This document shows, in pieces, positions 33,512-42,648 of a DNA stretch of 61,552 nt (position 1 is the first letter of the stretch; the number at the start of each line of letters is the position of its first letter). Both the position numbers and the translations under genes were made by a program. The notes beneath the pieces are model-generated. The model had not been told where the DNA came from. It saw only the letters and a program-made list of their open reading frames with translations, and searched no databases. The DNA comes from Acidimicrobiales bacterium (GTDB lineage Bacteria > Actinomycetota > Acidimicrobiia > Acidimicrobiales > VFJN01): assembly GCA_035316325.1 (NCBI GenBank), contig DATHJB010000133.1, positions 1 through 61,552 on the forward strand, read 5' to 3'.

Positions 33512-34885
33512 ATGTCCACGAACCACTCGGGTGCCGTGTGGAGTCGACTGCTGGCCGCCCTGGTCATGCTGTCGCTGGCTGCCGCGGCCTGCGGGAACTC
33601 CGACGACGACAGCGACAGCGGCGACAGCGGCGGCGACGACGGGCAGCAGGCCGACTCGGGCGACGACAGCTCCCCGAGCGGCGCCGTGCCCGGCGTGACC
33701 GCCGACGAGATCCGCTTCTCGGTGTTCGGCACGAGGACGAACAACCCGACCGGGGCGTGCATCCTCGACTGCTTCGTCGACGGGATCAACGCCTACTTCG
33801 CCTTCCGCAACGACGAGGGCGGGGTCCACGGCCGCGACATGGTCCTCACGACCGAGCTGGACGACGAGCTCTCCAAGAACCAGGAGAAGGCCCTGGAGAT
33901 CGTGTCGGCGGACGACACGTTCGCGGCGTTCAGCGCCACCCAGCTGGCCAACGGGTGGCACGACGTCGCCGAGGCCGGCATCCCGCTCTACGTGTGGGGC
34001 ATCCACTCCGCCGAGCTGAACGGGCAGCAGGGCATCTTCGCCAACAACGGTGTGATCTGCGGGAAGTGCTCCTCGCGCTCCGTCCCGTACGTCGGCACGC
34101 TCCTCGACGCGACGAAGGTCGCCTCGATGGGCTACGGCGTCAGCCAGGCCTCGAAGGACTGCGCGGGCGCGGTGGTCGACTCCGTGGAGCTGTACGGCGA
34201 CGAGACGGGCCAGGAGGTCGGCTTCTTCAACGACGACCTCGCCTTCGGGCTCCCCAACGGCATCGCCCCCGAGGTCAGCCTCATGAAGCAGGCCGACGTC
34301 GACTTCGTCACGGCGTGCTTCGACCTCAACGGCATGAAGACCCTCGCCCAGGAGATGGAGCGCCAGGGGATGGGCGACGTGCCGATGCTGCACCCCAACA
34401 CGTACGACCAGAACTTCGTCGCCGAGGCGGGCGACCTGTTCGAGGGCGACATGGTCCAGGTCGGCTTCCGGCCGTTCGAGGCCGACGCGGGCGACACCGG
34501 TCTGGCCGACTTCCAGAGCTGGATGGAGGAGACCGGGAGCGAGCCCACGGAGGTGGCGATGGTGGGTTGGATCAACGCCGACCTCGCCTACCAGGGGCTG
34601 CTCGCCGCCGGCGAGGGCTTCGACCGGGCCGGCGTCATCGAGGCCACCAACGCGATCACGGACTACTCGGCCACCGGCCTCGTCAACCCGATCGACTGGT
34701 CGCGCCAGCACGACGCACCCACCGAGGACGACCCGGCGGCGCACGGATATGTGCAGGAGTGCTACTCCTACGTGCAGGTCGAGGACGGGGAGTTCCACCC
34801 CGTCGGCGACGAGTCGAAGCCGTTCGCCTGCTGGGACAACAGCGACCTCGACTGGTCCGAGCCCGAGCCCACCAACTTCGGCTGA
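33512..34885 (+). CDS. Liv-type ABC transporter substrate-binding lipoprotein
   Basis: A 457-residue extracytoplasmic binding protein. The signal peptide ends in the lipobox LAAAAC with Cys27, followed by an acidic Asp/Ser/Gly linker and a Peripla_BP_6 (branched-chain-amino-acid-type) domain. Five of its Cys residues cluster in the fold (CILDC, VICGKCS), more than usual. Given the enzymes around it, the ligand is probably the carboxylic acid broken down by the cluster rather than an amino acid. ATG 33512 follows AAGGGAGCG. The permease gene starts 18 bases after its stop. Confidence 0.9.
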   Translation: MSTNHSGAVWSRLLAALVMLSLAAAACGNSDDDSDSGDSGGDDGQQADSGDDSSPSGAVPGVTADEIRFSVFGTRTNNPTGACILDCFVDGINAYFAFRNDEGGVHGRDMVLTTELDDELSKNQEKALEIVSADDTFAAFSATQLANGWHDVAEAGIPLYVWGIHSAELNGQQGIFANNGVICGKCSSRSVPYVGTLLDATKVASMGYGVSQASKDCAGAVVDSVELYGDETGQEVGFFNDDLAFGLPNGIAPEVSLMKQADVDFVTACFDLNGMKTLAQEMERQGMGDVPMLHPNTYDQNFVAEAGDLFEGDMVQVGFRPFEADAGDTGLADFQSWMEETGSEPTEVAMVGWINADLAYQGLLAAGEGFDRAGVIEATNAITDYSATGLVNPIDWSRQHDAPTEDDPAAHGYVQECYSYVQVEDGEFHPVGDESKPFACWDNSDLDWSEPEPTNFG

Positions 34886-34903
34886 TCGAGGGCGGGGACG
34901 AGC

Positions 34904-37002
34904 ATGGCACTTGCCGCATCGGTCGCATCGGACCTCTTCACGGCCATCCTGCAGGGGACGCCGCCCGGGACGGTCTACGCGCTGATCGCGCTCGGCTTCG
35001 TCCTGACCTACAAGACCTCCGGCGTCTTCAACCTGGCCTTCGGGGCCCAGGCGTACGTCTCGGCGGTCATGTACTTCAAGACGCACACCGAGTGGGGCTG
35101 GGCCATCGTGCCCTCGCTCGTTGTGTCGGTGCTCGTCCTCGCCCCGCTCGTCGGGCTCGTCCTGGAGCGGCTCATCTTCCGGCACCTGCGGACGGCCTCC
35201 GCGGTGGCCAAGCTCGTGGTGACCATCGGCCTGACGGTGGCGCTGCCGAACCTGTTCGACCTCGTCACGAACTTCGAGGCGATCGCCGGGGTGACGCCCG
35301 TCGGCATCGTCCCCGACGGGGCGAGCGTGTTCTACAACCCCTTCGGCAACTACGCCTTCAGTCGCAACGAGCTCGTGGCGATGGCGATCGCAGTGGTCGC
35401 GATGGCGGGGCTGGGCGGGTTGTTCCGCTTCAGCGGGATCGGCCTGCGGATGCGGGCCGTCGTCGAGAGCCCGCGCCTGACCGAGCTCGACGGCATCGCC
35501 GCCGACCGGGTCTCGGCCTTCGCGTGGGCCCTGTCGTCGCTGTTCGCGGGCATGGCCGGGGTGCTCATCGCCCCCCGGTTCAACACGCTCTCCGCCGGCG
35601 ACTTCTTCAACCTCGTCGTGGTCGCCGTGGCGGCCGCGGCGGTCGGGCGCCTGGTGAGCCTGCCGTGGGCGCTCGTCGGTGGCCTCGGCCTCGGCATCGT
35701 CATCGCCGTGCTCAACACGTTCCTCCCCCGCTGGAGCGAGGACGTGACGTGGCTGCGGCCGCTGCAGGACAACCTGACGCCGGCGATCCCGTTCGTCGTG
35801 CTCTTCGTCGTGCTCGTGGCGGTGCCGAGCATCCGGCGCACCCGCGAGGCGGGCGACCCCCTGGCCGGCGTCGACCCGCCCCCGCCGTCGCTGGTCTCGG
35901 CGACGAGGGACGCCCGGCGGACGCTGGTGACCCGCATCGCCGGCACCACGTTCCTGCTGGTCGTGGGCGTCGTCCTGTTCACGCGGGGCGACGACGTGTG
36001 GATCTTCCTGGTGACCCAGGCCGTCGTGCTGTCGATCGTCTACCTGTCGATCACCGTCATCACCGGCTTCGCCGGCCAGATCTCGCTCTGCCAGGGGACC
36101 TTCGGCGCCATCGGCGCGTTCACGGTGTTCCAGCTCGTCGACCGCTACGACGTCTCCGTCCTGGCCGCGGCGCTGATCGGTGCCGTGATCGCGGCGGTCG
36201 TCGGTGCGGTGCTGTCGCTGCCGATCCGCCAGCTCAGCGGCATCTGGGTGGCGATCGCGACCCTGGCGTTCGCGTTCTTCTTCGACGCGGTGATGATCAA
36301 GTTCTCGTGGGTGGGCGGCAGCGACACGGCGCTGCTCCAGGGCACGAAGGTCCCCCGGCCGGTGATCGGCCCGTGGGACATGGGCGACGACAAGTCGTTC
36401 CTCGTCCTGGCCCTCGTCGTGCTGGTGGTCGTGGCGGCGGCCGTGATCCGGATCCGCGAGGGGACCATCGGCCGGACGCTGCGGGCGCTGCGCGGCAGCG
36501 AGGTGGCGGCGCAGTCGATCGGCATCTCGCCCGCCCGGGCCCGCCTCACGGCGTTCGCCATCTCGGGGTTCATCGCCGGGCTCGGCGGCGCCATGCTGGC
36601 GATGCACCAGGAGAACGTGAACTACGGGAACAACTTCGCCCCCTTCGCGGCGCTGTTCTGGGTGGTCCTCGTGGTGACGCTCGGTGCCCGCACCGTCGAG
36701 GGGGCCGTCAACGCCGGGGCCGCGTTCTCGCTCTTCGACACGCTGATCCTGAAGGGCACGATCTTCGGCTGGATCCTGCGGAGCCCCGACCGCATCCCCG
36801 GCATCTTCCCGATCTCGCCCAAGTGGCGGTTCGTGCTGTTCGGCCTGGGCGCCCTCCAGTTCGCCCGCCATCCCGAGGGCCTGATCGAGGCCAGCAAGCA
36901 ACGGTCCGCGGCGCGTGCCGAGCGACGGCGCGCCGCGAAGGAGACGGCCGGGCCACCACCCGCCGAGCCGTCGCCGCCGGTCGCCGTGGAGGAGACGGTC
37001 TC

Positions 37003-37006
<4 letters not shown>
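34904..37006 (+). CDS. Fused LivH-LivM ABC permease
   Basis: A 700-residue membrane protein joining two permeases normally encoded separately. Residues 1-310 are LivH-like (GTVYALIALGFVLTYKTSGVFNLAFGA, in part), and residues about 345-640 are LivM-like (SITVITGFAGQISLCQGTFGAIGAF, in part; GRTLRALRGSEVAAQSIGIS as the ATPase-contact loop). A short charged linker and an Arg/Pro-rich cytoplasmic tail follow. Together with the lipoprotein and two ATPases it makes a complete importer. Its stop overlaps the GTG of livG. Confidence 0.92.
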
Positions 37007-37820
<814 letters not shown>

Positions 37821-37824
<4 letters not shown>

Positions 37825-38546
37825 GCGAGTCGCCGGTCCTCGAGCTGCGCGACGTCACCGCCGGCTACGGGCCGTTCCGGGCGTTGTTCGGGGTGTCGCT
37901 GACGATCGGGCGCGGCGAGGCCCTGGCGCTCGTCGGGCCGAACGGCGCCGGGAAGACGACCGTCGCCCGGGTGGCGTCCGGGCTCGTCGTACCGACCGCG
38001 GGCACCGTGGTGGTCGACGGCGCCGACGTCACCGGCTCACGCCCGTACGAGGTCGCCCGGGCCGGGGTCGCCCACGCCGCCGAGGGCCGCTCGATCTTCG
38101 CCACGCTCAGCGTGGAGGAGAACCTCACGCTCTCGTTCCGGCGCGCCCGGGGCCGGCACGGGGTCCGCAGTGGCCTGGACCGCGCCTTCGAGCTGTTCCC
38201 CGCCCTGGGCCTGCGGCGTCGGCAGGCCGCCGGCACCCTGTCCGGTGGCGAGCAGCGCATGCTGTCGATGGCCCGGGTGCTGGTGGAGGAGCCCAAGGTG
38301 CTGGTCGCCGACGAGCTGTCGCTGGGCCTGGCGCCGCTCGTCGTCGAGCAGCTGTACCAGTCGCTGCGGCAGCTCCGTAGCAGCGGCACCTCGCTGCTGG
38401 TCGTCGAGCAGCACGTGGGCCACGCCCTCCGGCTGTGCGACCGCGTCGCCGTGCTCGACCACGGGTCGGTGGCCTGGGCCGGCGCCAGTGCCGACGCGAC
38501 CGAGCACGTCAGGTCGCACCTGTCCGACGCCGCCGTGCCGCGCTGA
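37821..38546 (+). CDS. livF: ABC transporter ATP-binding protein LivF
   Basis: A 241-residue ATPase pairing with LivG. Walker A GPNGAGKTT, signature LSGGEQRMLSMARVL, Walker B VLVADELSLGL and H-loop VVEQHVGHA are all intact; the segment YEVARAGVAHAAEGRSIFATLSVEENL is typical of LivF. In the Walker B the usual DEP is DEL. Last gene of the amidohydrolase-SDR-thiolase-Liv run, ending before a short perfect hairpin at 38548-38562. Confidence 0.93.
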
Positions 38547-38547
38547 G

Positions 38548-38562
38548 GGCGAGGCCCTCGCC
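38548..38562. terminator. Possible bidirectional terminator hairpin
   Basis: GGCGAG-GCC-CTCGCC, a perfect 6-bp stem with a 3-base loop, fills most of the 23 bases between the convergent livF and SDR genes. There is no T-run on either strand, so it is only a candidate. Confidence 0.35.
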
Positions 38563-38569
38563 GGCAGGG

Positions 38570-39322
38570 TCAGGGCGTGGCGCTGGCGCGGGGTGCGACG
38601 GTGACCGACGGCATCGACAGGGTGGCGCCGCCGCGCAGCACGGCGTCGACCACGGCGACGAGGTGATCGACGTCGATCAGCGACCCGGCGAGGTACTTGC
38701 GTTCGAACCAGATCGGGGCCAGCTCCGAGGCCAGCTCGCCGTCCCACCCCTGGGCGAAGCCCGTCATGGCGTCGCCCTCGCCGCCGGTGCAGTCGCCGAC
38801 GACGAGTCGGGTGAAGCCGACGTCCGGGTGCTCCGCCCGCCAGGCCTCGACCAGCTTGTCGAGCGCCGCCTTGCTGACCGCGTAGGCGCCCAGCCCGGGC
38901 CAGGGCGGTGTGAGCGACGCGCTGACCGACGACAGGTAGACGGCCGTACCCGCCGACTCGGTGAGGTGGGGGAGCGCGGCGGCGGTCGTCAGGGCCGCGC
39001 CGGTGACGTTGGTGGCGAAGAGTCGCTGCCAGGTCTCGGCGTCGGTGTCGACGAGGCGGGCCAGGGGACCGATCCCCGGTGCGTAGACGAGCGCGTCGAT
39101 CCCGCCGAGCCCGTCGGCTGCCGCGGCGATCGCCGCCTGGCAGGACGCGGCGTCGGTCACGTCGCACTCGACCACGAGCGTGTCGGGTCCCGCCTCCTTG
39201 GCGGCGTCGTCGAGCCGCCCTCGTCGTCGGGCCAGCAGCGCGACATGGGCGCCCCGTTGGGCGAGGCCGATCCCGATGCAGCGCCCGAGCCCGCTCGAGG
39301 CGCCCAGAACTACGGTTCGCAC
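38570..39322 (-). CDS. Short-chain dehydrogenase/reductase
   Basis: A 250-residue SDR: GASSGLGR cofactor motif at the very N terminus, LLARRRGRL selecting NADP by its basic residues, Ser in YLSSVSASL and Y-x3-K in AYAVSKAAL. GTG 39322 (VRTVVLGASSG) follows GGAGGGGGATC, a good ribosome-binding site; a longer TTG reading starts inside operator site D and is rejected. It is divergent from the SDR at 39398 and probably co-regulated with it. Substrate unknown; a role in the local alcohol/ketone chemistry is inferred. Confidence 0.88.
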   Translation of the reverse strand: MRTVVLGASSGLGRCIGIGLAQRGAHVALLARRRGRLDDAAKEAGPDTLVVECDVTDAASCQAAIAAAADGLGGIDALVYAPGIGPLARLVDTDAETWQRLFATNVTGAALTTAAALPHLTESAGTAVYLSSVSASLTPPWPGLGAYAVSKAALDKLVEAWRAEHPDVGFTRLVVGDCTGGEGDAMTGFAQGWDGELASELAPIWFERKYLAGSLIDVDHLVAVVDAVLRGGATLSMPSVTVAPRASATP

Positions 39323-39344
39323 GGTTCGATCCCCCTCCGTAGAC

Positions 39345-39359
39345 TGACGCAAATGTTAG
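39345..39359. promoter_or_regulatory. TGAC-N6-GTTAG site D (divergent SDR promoters)
   Basis: TGACGCAAATGTTAG, nearly identical to site C. On the minus strand it supplies a TAACAT -10 box for the SDR gene starting at 39322. Confidence 0.6.
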
Positions 39360-39397
39360 TCGAGGGCGAGGATGCGGGCCGCGTCACCTCAGAGAAC

Positions 39398-40270
39398 ATG
39401 ACGCAGTCGTCAGATGGTTCGCCGGAGTCGGCGCTCCTCGGCCTCACGGGGCGGGTCGCTGTCGTCACGGGCGGCGGCGCCGGCATCGGCCAGGGCATCG
39501 CCCTCGGGCTCGCCCGTTGCGGCGCCGACGTGGTGGTCGCCGACATCGATGGGGATCGGGCCGCGGTGACCGCCCGGCAGGTGGAGGCCGCCGGTCGTGG
39601 GAGCTTGGCAGTGGTCACCGACGTCCTCGACACGGCGCAGGTCGGAGCGATGGTCGACGCCGCGGTCGAGCGCTTCGGTCGCCTCGACGTCCTCGTGAAC
39701 AACGCGGGCGGCGTGCGGCAGGCCCCGTTCCTGGGGCAGTCCGAGCGCAGCTGGCGGCGGCACATCGACATGAACCTGGTGAGCGTCCTCGCGGGTGTCT
39801 CGGCCGCCGCCCCGGTGATGATCGAGCAGGGGCGGGGTGGGGCGATCCTCAGCGTCGTGAGCATCGAGGCCTTCCGGGCCGCCCCGCACTACGCGGTGTA
39901 CGCGGCGTGCAAGGCCGGGGTCGTCAGCTTCACGCGCACGATGGCGTTGGAGCTCGCCGAGCACGGCATCCGGGTCAACGCCCTCGCCCCGGACCTGGTC
40001 GACACGCCGGGCATCCACGGCGTCCCGCCCGGCCCCGTGCCCGACCCGCTGCCGCCCCGCCCGCCGGAGGTCGAGGCCGCGATCGGCACCTACATCCCGC
40101 TCGGCCGTCCGGGCGCGCCCGACGACTGCGCCGGCCCGGCGGTGTTCCTCTGCTCCGACCTCGGCCGCTACGTCACCGGCGTGACGCTGTCGGTCGACGG
40201 CGGGACGTGGGCGTCGAGCGGCTGGACCCGCGGCCCGGACGCCGGCACCTGGCGGCTCTTCCCCTCCTGA
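39398..40270 (+). CDS. Short-chain dehydrogenase/reductase
   Basis: A 290-residue SDR: TGGGAGIGQG cofactor motif, ADIDGDRA giving NAD preference, NNAGGV, catalytic Ser in VVSIEAF and Y-x3-K in YAACK, and the late YVTGVTLSVDGGTW. ATG 39398 (MTQSSDGS) is taken; an in-frame ATG at 39353 would start inside site D, and no ribosome-binding site marks either one clearly. It is convergent with the LLM gene 22 bases downstream. Its start codon is overlapped by site E. Confidence 0.85.
   Translation: MTQSSDGSPESALLGLTGRVAVVTGGGAGIGQGIALGLARCGADVVVADIDGDRAAVTARQVEAAGRGSLAVVTDVLDTAQVGAMVDAAVERFGRLDVLVNNAGGVRQAPFLGQSERSWRRHIDMNLVSVLAGVSAAAPVMIEQGRGGAILSVVSIEAFRAAPHYAVYAACKAGVVSFTRTMALELAEHGIRVNALAPDLVDTPGIHGVPPGPVPDPLPPRPPEVEAAIGTYIPLGRPGAPDDCAGPAVFLCSDLGRYVTGVTLSVDGGTWASSGWTRGPDAGTWRLFPS
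39399..39413. promoter_or_regulatory. TGAC-N6-GTCAG site E (SDR start)
   Basis: TGACGCAGTCGTCAG, the only symmetric version (TGAC/GTCA arms). It covers the start codon of the SDR gene and lies 54 bases from site D, about five helical turns. It could also be a chance match in coding sequence. Confidence 0.4.
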
Positions 40271-40291
40271 GCACGGCGCCGCGCACTCCTC

Positions 40292-41215
40292 TCAGAGGTG
40301 GGGGAGGACCTCGGCCGCCAGCAGCTCCAGCGTCGCGTCGGCGCCGCGGTCGTGGGTGAAGAGGACTACCTGGTCGAAGCCGAGGTCGCGCAGTTCGAGG
40401 AGGCGCTCGACGACCGCCGGAGCCGTGCCGACCAGGCCGCCGTCGCGCAGGCCGAACCCGGGATCGCCGAAGCGACGCTCCGCCACCTCGCGCACCGCCG
40501 GCAGCGACGCGTCGTCGGGCGCCAGCGCCAGCACCGCCTCCACCGAGAACCGGATCGACGCCGGATCGCGGCCGATCCGCTCGCACTCGTCCCGCAGCAC
40601 GGCGATCTTGTGCTCGAGCTCGCCGAGGGCGTAGGTCGGGACGTTCCACACGTCGGCGTAGCAGGCGACGAGCGGCAGCGTCCGGCGCTCCCCGGAGCCG
40701 CCCACGATGATCGGCGGGCGGGGCTGCTGCGCCGGTCGGGGCAGCGTCGGCAGGCCCCGGACCGTGTAGTGGGCGCCCTCGAAGTCGACGACGTCGCCGG
40801 CGAACGCCCGGGTCAGGATCTCCAGGGTCTCGGCCAGCCGCTCGGAGCGCTCGGCGGCGGTGCCCCACGGCAGCCCGGCCTCGGCGTGCTCCGGCTCGTA
40901 CGAACCGCTGCCGATGCCCAGCTCGAGGCGGCCGTCGGAGATGACGTCGAGCGTGGCGGCCATCTTGGCGAGCAGCGCCGGGTGCCGGAACTGGTTGCAC
41001 AGCACGAGGTGGCCGACCCGCAGCGTGCGGGTGCAGGCGAGCAGGGCCGTGGCCAGGGTCCACGCCTCCAGCGACGGGAGCTTCGGCAGGCCGGGACCGT
41101 AGAGGTGGTCGTACAGCCACAGCGACCGGATGCCGAGCTCCTCGCAGCGCTCCGCCCGGTGCCGCATCTCCGGGAAGGAGAACGCCACCTGCGGTACGTA
41201 GATGCCGACCTCCAT
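40292..41215 (-). CDS. LLM-class F420-dependent oxidoreductase
   Basis: A 307-residue luciferase-like enzyme of the F420-dependent subgroup: VGIYVPQVAFSFPEM, LRVGHLVLCNQFRHPALLAK, LDVISDGRLELGIGSG and PPIIVGGSGERRTLPLVA, with the non-prolyl cis-type segment expected of the fold. ATG 41215 shares its A with the stop of the tandem TetR gene (TGATG), so it is translated with that regulator. It may act on the pathway's substrate or on the inducer, a common arrangement in regulator-enzyme pairs. Confidence 0.87.
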   Translation of the reverse strand: MEVGIYVPQVAFSFPEMRHRAERCEELGIRSLWLYDHLYGPGLPKLPSLEAWTLATALLACTRTLRVGHLVLCNQFRHPALLAKMAATLDVISDGRLELGIGSGSYEPEHAEAGLPWGTAAERSERLAETLEILTRAFAGDVVDFEGAHYTVRGLPTLPRPAQQPRPPIIVGGSGERRTLPLVACYADVWNVPTYALGELEHKIAVLRDECERIGRDPASIRFSVEAVLALAPDDASLPAVREVAERRFGDPGFGLRDGGLVGTAPAVVERLLELRDLGFDQVVLFTHDRGADATLELLAAEVLPHL

Positions 41216-42531
41216 CAGCGCCCCTGGAAGCCGCGCTCGACGATGTGGGCCGCCGCTTCGATCGTGGCGGCGGACCGCTCGCGGGCGCCGAACGCGCCGA
41301 GCAACGCCACCATCACGACGGCCTCCATGTCGACGTCGCCGAAGTCCCGGGGCTGCAGGAAGCGCACCATCCGCCGCCGTCCCCAGTCGATCGCGGCGGC
41401 GGAGTCGGCCCGCATGGTGGGGTCCTGCAGCGCGACGTCGACCCAGACGCGGATCATCGCGGCCTCGGTGGCGTGCGCGGCGTTGTAGCGCCGCAGCCAC
41501 CGTCGCAGGGCCGCGGTGCCGGTCGAGCCGTCGCTGGCCCCCACGGCCGGGATGTCGGTCAGCGCGGTGGAGACCATCCGGATCGCCCGCACGGCCAGGA
41601 GGTGGGCGAACTCGTCCTTGCTCTGGAAGTACCGGTAGAACGCCCCGTGCGACATCCCCGCGACACGGACGATGTCGTCGACCCGCGTGCGGTGGTAGCC
41701 CCGGGTCACGAACACGTCCCGGCCCGCCTGCGTCAGGGCCTTGAACGTGCGCCGACCGGCGGCGTTGAGCTCGGGTGTCGCCTCGCTGCGCCGCAGGGCC
41801 TCCTGCATTGCCGGGCCGAACTCCAGCGTCGGCGGCGCCGCGTCGGTGGGCGAGTGCACGTTCACGCCGGCCTCGAGGCCGAACAGCGTGCGGTGCACGA
41901 CGTCGGTCAGGGCGCCCTCGACGCGCTCCTTTGGGTAGGCGTCCGGCGCCGCGGAGCGGAGGATGGCGGCGTCGTCGAGGGTGCGGGGCAGGCACTCCAG
42001 CAGGAGCATGATCACCGGGTCGAGCTGGCGGGGTGGCAGCGTCGTGGTCGCCAGTCGGGACCGGAGGCTCGCCACGTGCCGCTCGCCGGTCCGCACCGAC
42101 CCGGCGACGACGGCCTCGTCGCTCTCGGCGGCCGCCTGGAAGGTCTGGAAGACCGGCTCGTAGCGCTCGTAGATGTCGGTGTAGCGGGTGATCCAGGCCC
42201 GGGTCGCCGCCCACCCGCCGGCGTCGGCGGTGACCGGGCCGAGGGCTTCGATCGACGCGCTCAGCTGGCGGGCGACCTGGCCGGCCAGGTGGCGGAACAC
42301 GTCCTCCTTGCCGGCGAAGTACTGGTAGAAGGTGGCCCGCGAGCTCCCGGCGACCTTGGTGATCCGGTCGATGTCACACTGGTGGTAGCCCTCCTCGCCG
42401 AAGACCCGCAGGGCCGCGTCGAGGATCCGCTGCTGCGTCCGTTGCCCACGGGCGCCGACCTGGGGGTTGCCGGAGAAGGGCGGTCGGCGGACGACCGACC
42501 CCGGCTCGCCATCGGGGAGGTGCGGGGGCAT
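41215..42531 (-). CDS. Tandem TetR regulator (two TetR units in one chain)
   Basis: A 438-residue protein with two complete TetR-type DNA-binding domains: residues about 30-78 (ITKVAGSSRATFYQYFAGKE) and about 260-308 (IVRVAGMSHGAFYRYFQSKD), each followed by its own helical ligand-binding half. Ordinary TetR proteins are about 200 residues and dimerise; here a single chain would present two different reading heads. ATG 42531 lies seven bases from operator site F, so it is probably autoregulated and a good candidate for control of all six sites. The partner LLM gene overlaps its stop. Confidence 0.9.
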   Translation of the reverse strand: MPPHLPDGEPGSVVRRPPFSGNPQVGARGQRTQQRILDAALRVFGEEGYHQCDIDRITKVAGSSRATFYQYFAGKEDVFRHLAGQVARQLSASIEALGPVTADAGGWAATRAWITRYTDIYERYEPVFQTFQAAAESDEAVVAGSVRTGERHVASLRSRLATTTLPPRQLDPVIMLLLECLPRTLDDAAILRSAAPDAYPKERVEGALTDVVHRTLFGLEAGVNVHSPTDAAPPTLEFGPAMQEALRRSEATPELNAAGRRTFKALTQAGRDVFVTRGYHRTRVDDIVRVAGMSHGAFYRYFQSKDEFAHLLAVRAIRMVSTALTDIPAVGASDGSTGTAALRRWLRRYNAAHATEAAMIRVWVDVALQDPTMRADSAAAIDWGRRRMVRFLQPRDFGDVDMEAVVMVALLGAFGARERSAATIEAAAHIVERGFQGR

Positions 42532-42538
42532 CGGAAGT

Positions 42539-42553
42539 TGACTCTACTGTTAG
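42539..42553. promoter_or_regulatory. TGAC-N6-GTTAG site F (tandem TetR promoter)
   Basis: TGACTCTACTGTTAG, ending seven bases before the tandem TetR start codon on the minus strand. This is the position expected of an autoregulatory operator. Confidence 0.65.
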
Positions 42554-42587
42554 TCGCGGTCCCCGATCAGCATCCTCCGGCGGAATA

Positions 42588-42621
42588 GTTGCAGACGGCG
42601 CAAAGTTGCGTAGAGTGCAAC
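42588..42621. promoter_or_regulatory. Nested 34-bp palindromic operator of the MFS-TetR operon
   Basis: Two perfect inverted repeats share one centre (between 42604 and 42605): outer arms GTTGCA and TGCAAC, inner arms CGCAA and TTGCG. It lies 27 bases before the MFS start and is probably bound by the TetR protein encoded at the end of that operon. Confidence 0.6.
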
Positions 42622-42648
42622 AACCTCGGTCCCTTCTGGAGGAGCTGG

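Noticed and set aside
32468..36901. A 1477-codon open frame on the minus strand opposite the thiolase and Liv genes
   Set aside because: Its product is a His/Arg/Asp/Gly-rich low-complexity string typical of the antisense frame in G+C-rich DNA, while the plus strand encodes well-recognised proteins.
39311..39345. A tRNA T-arm-like GGTTCGATCCCC
   Set aside because: The flanking bases do not form a T-stem, no acceptor stem or anticodon arm can be folded, and the stretch is the ribosome-binding region of the SDR gene.
40292..42214. One long minus-strand frame joining the LLM oxidoreductase to the sequence upstream
   Set aside because: The upstream part is an Arg/Pro-rich out-of-frame reading of the tandem TetR gene; ATG 41215 at the TGATG overlap is the natural start.
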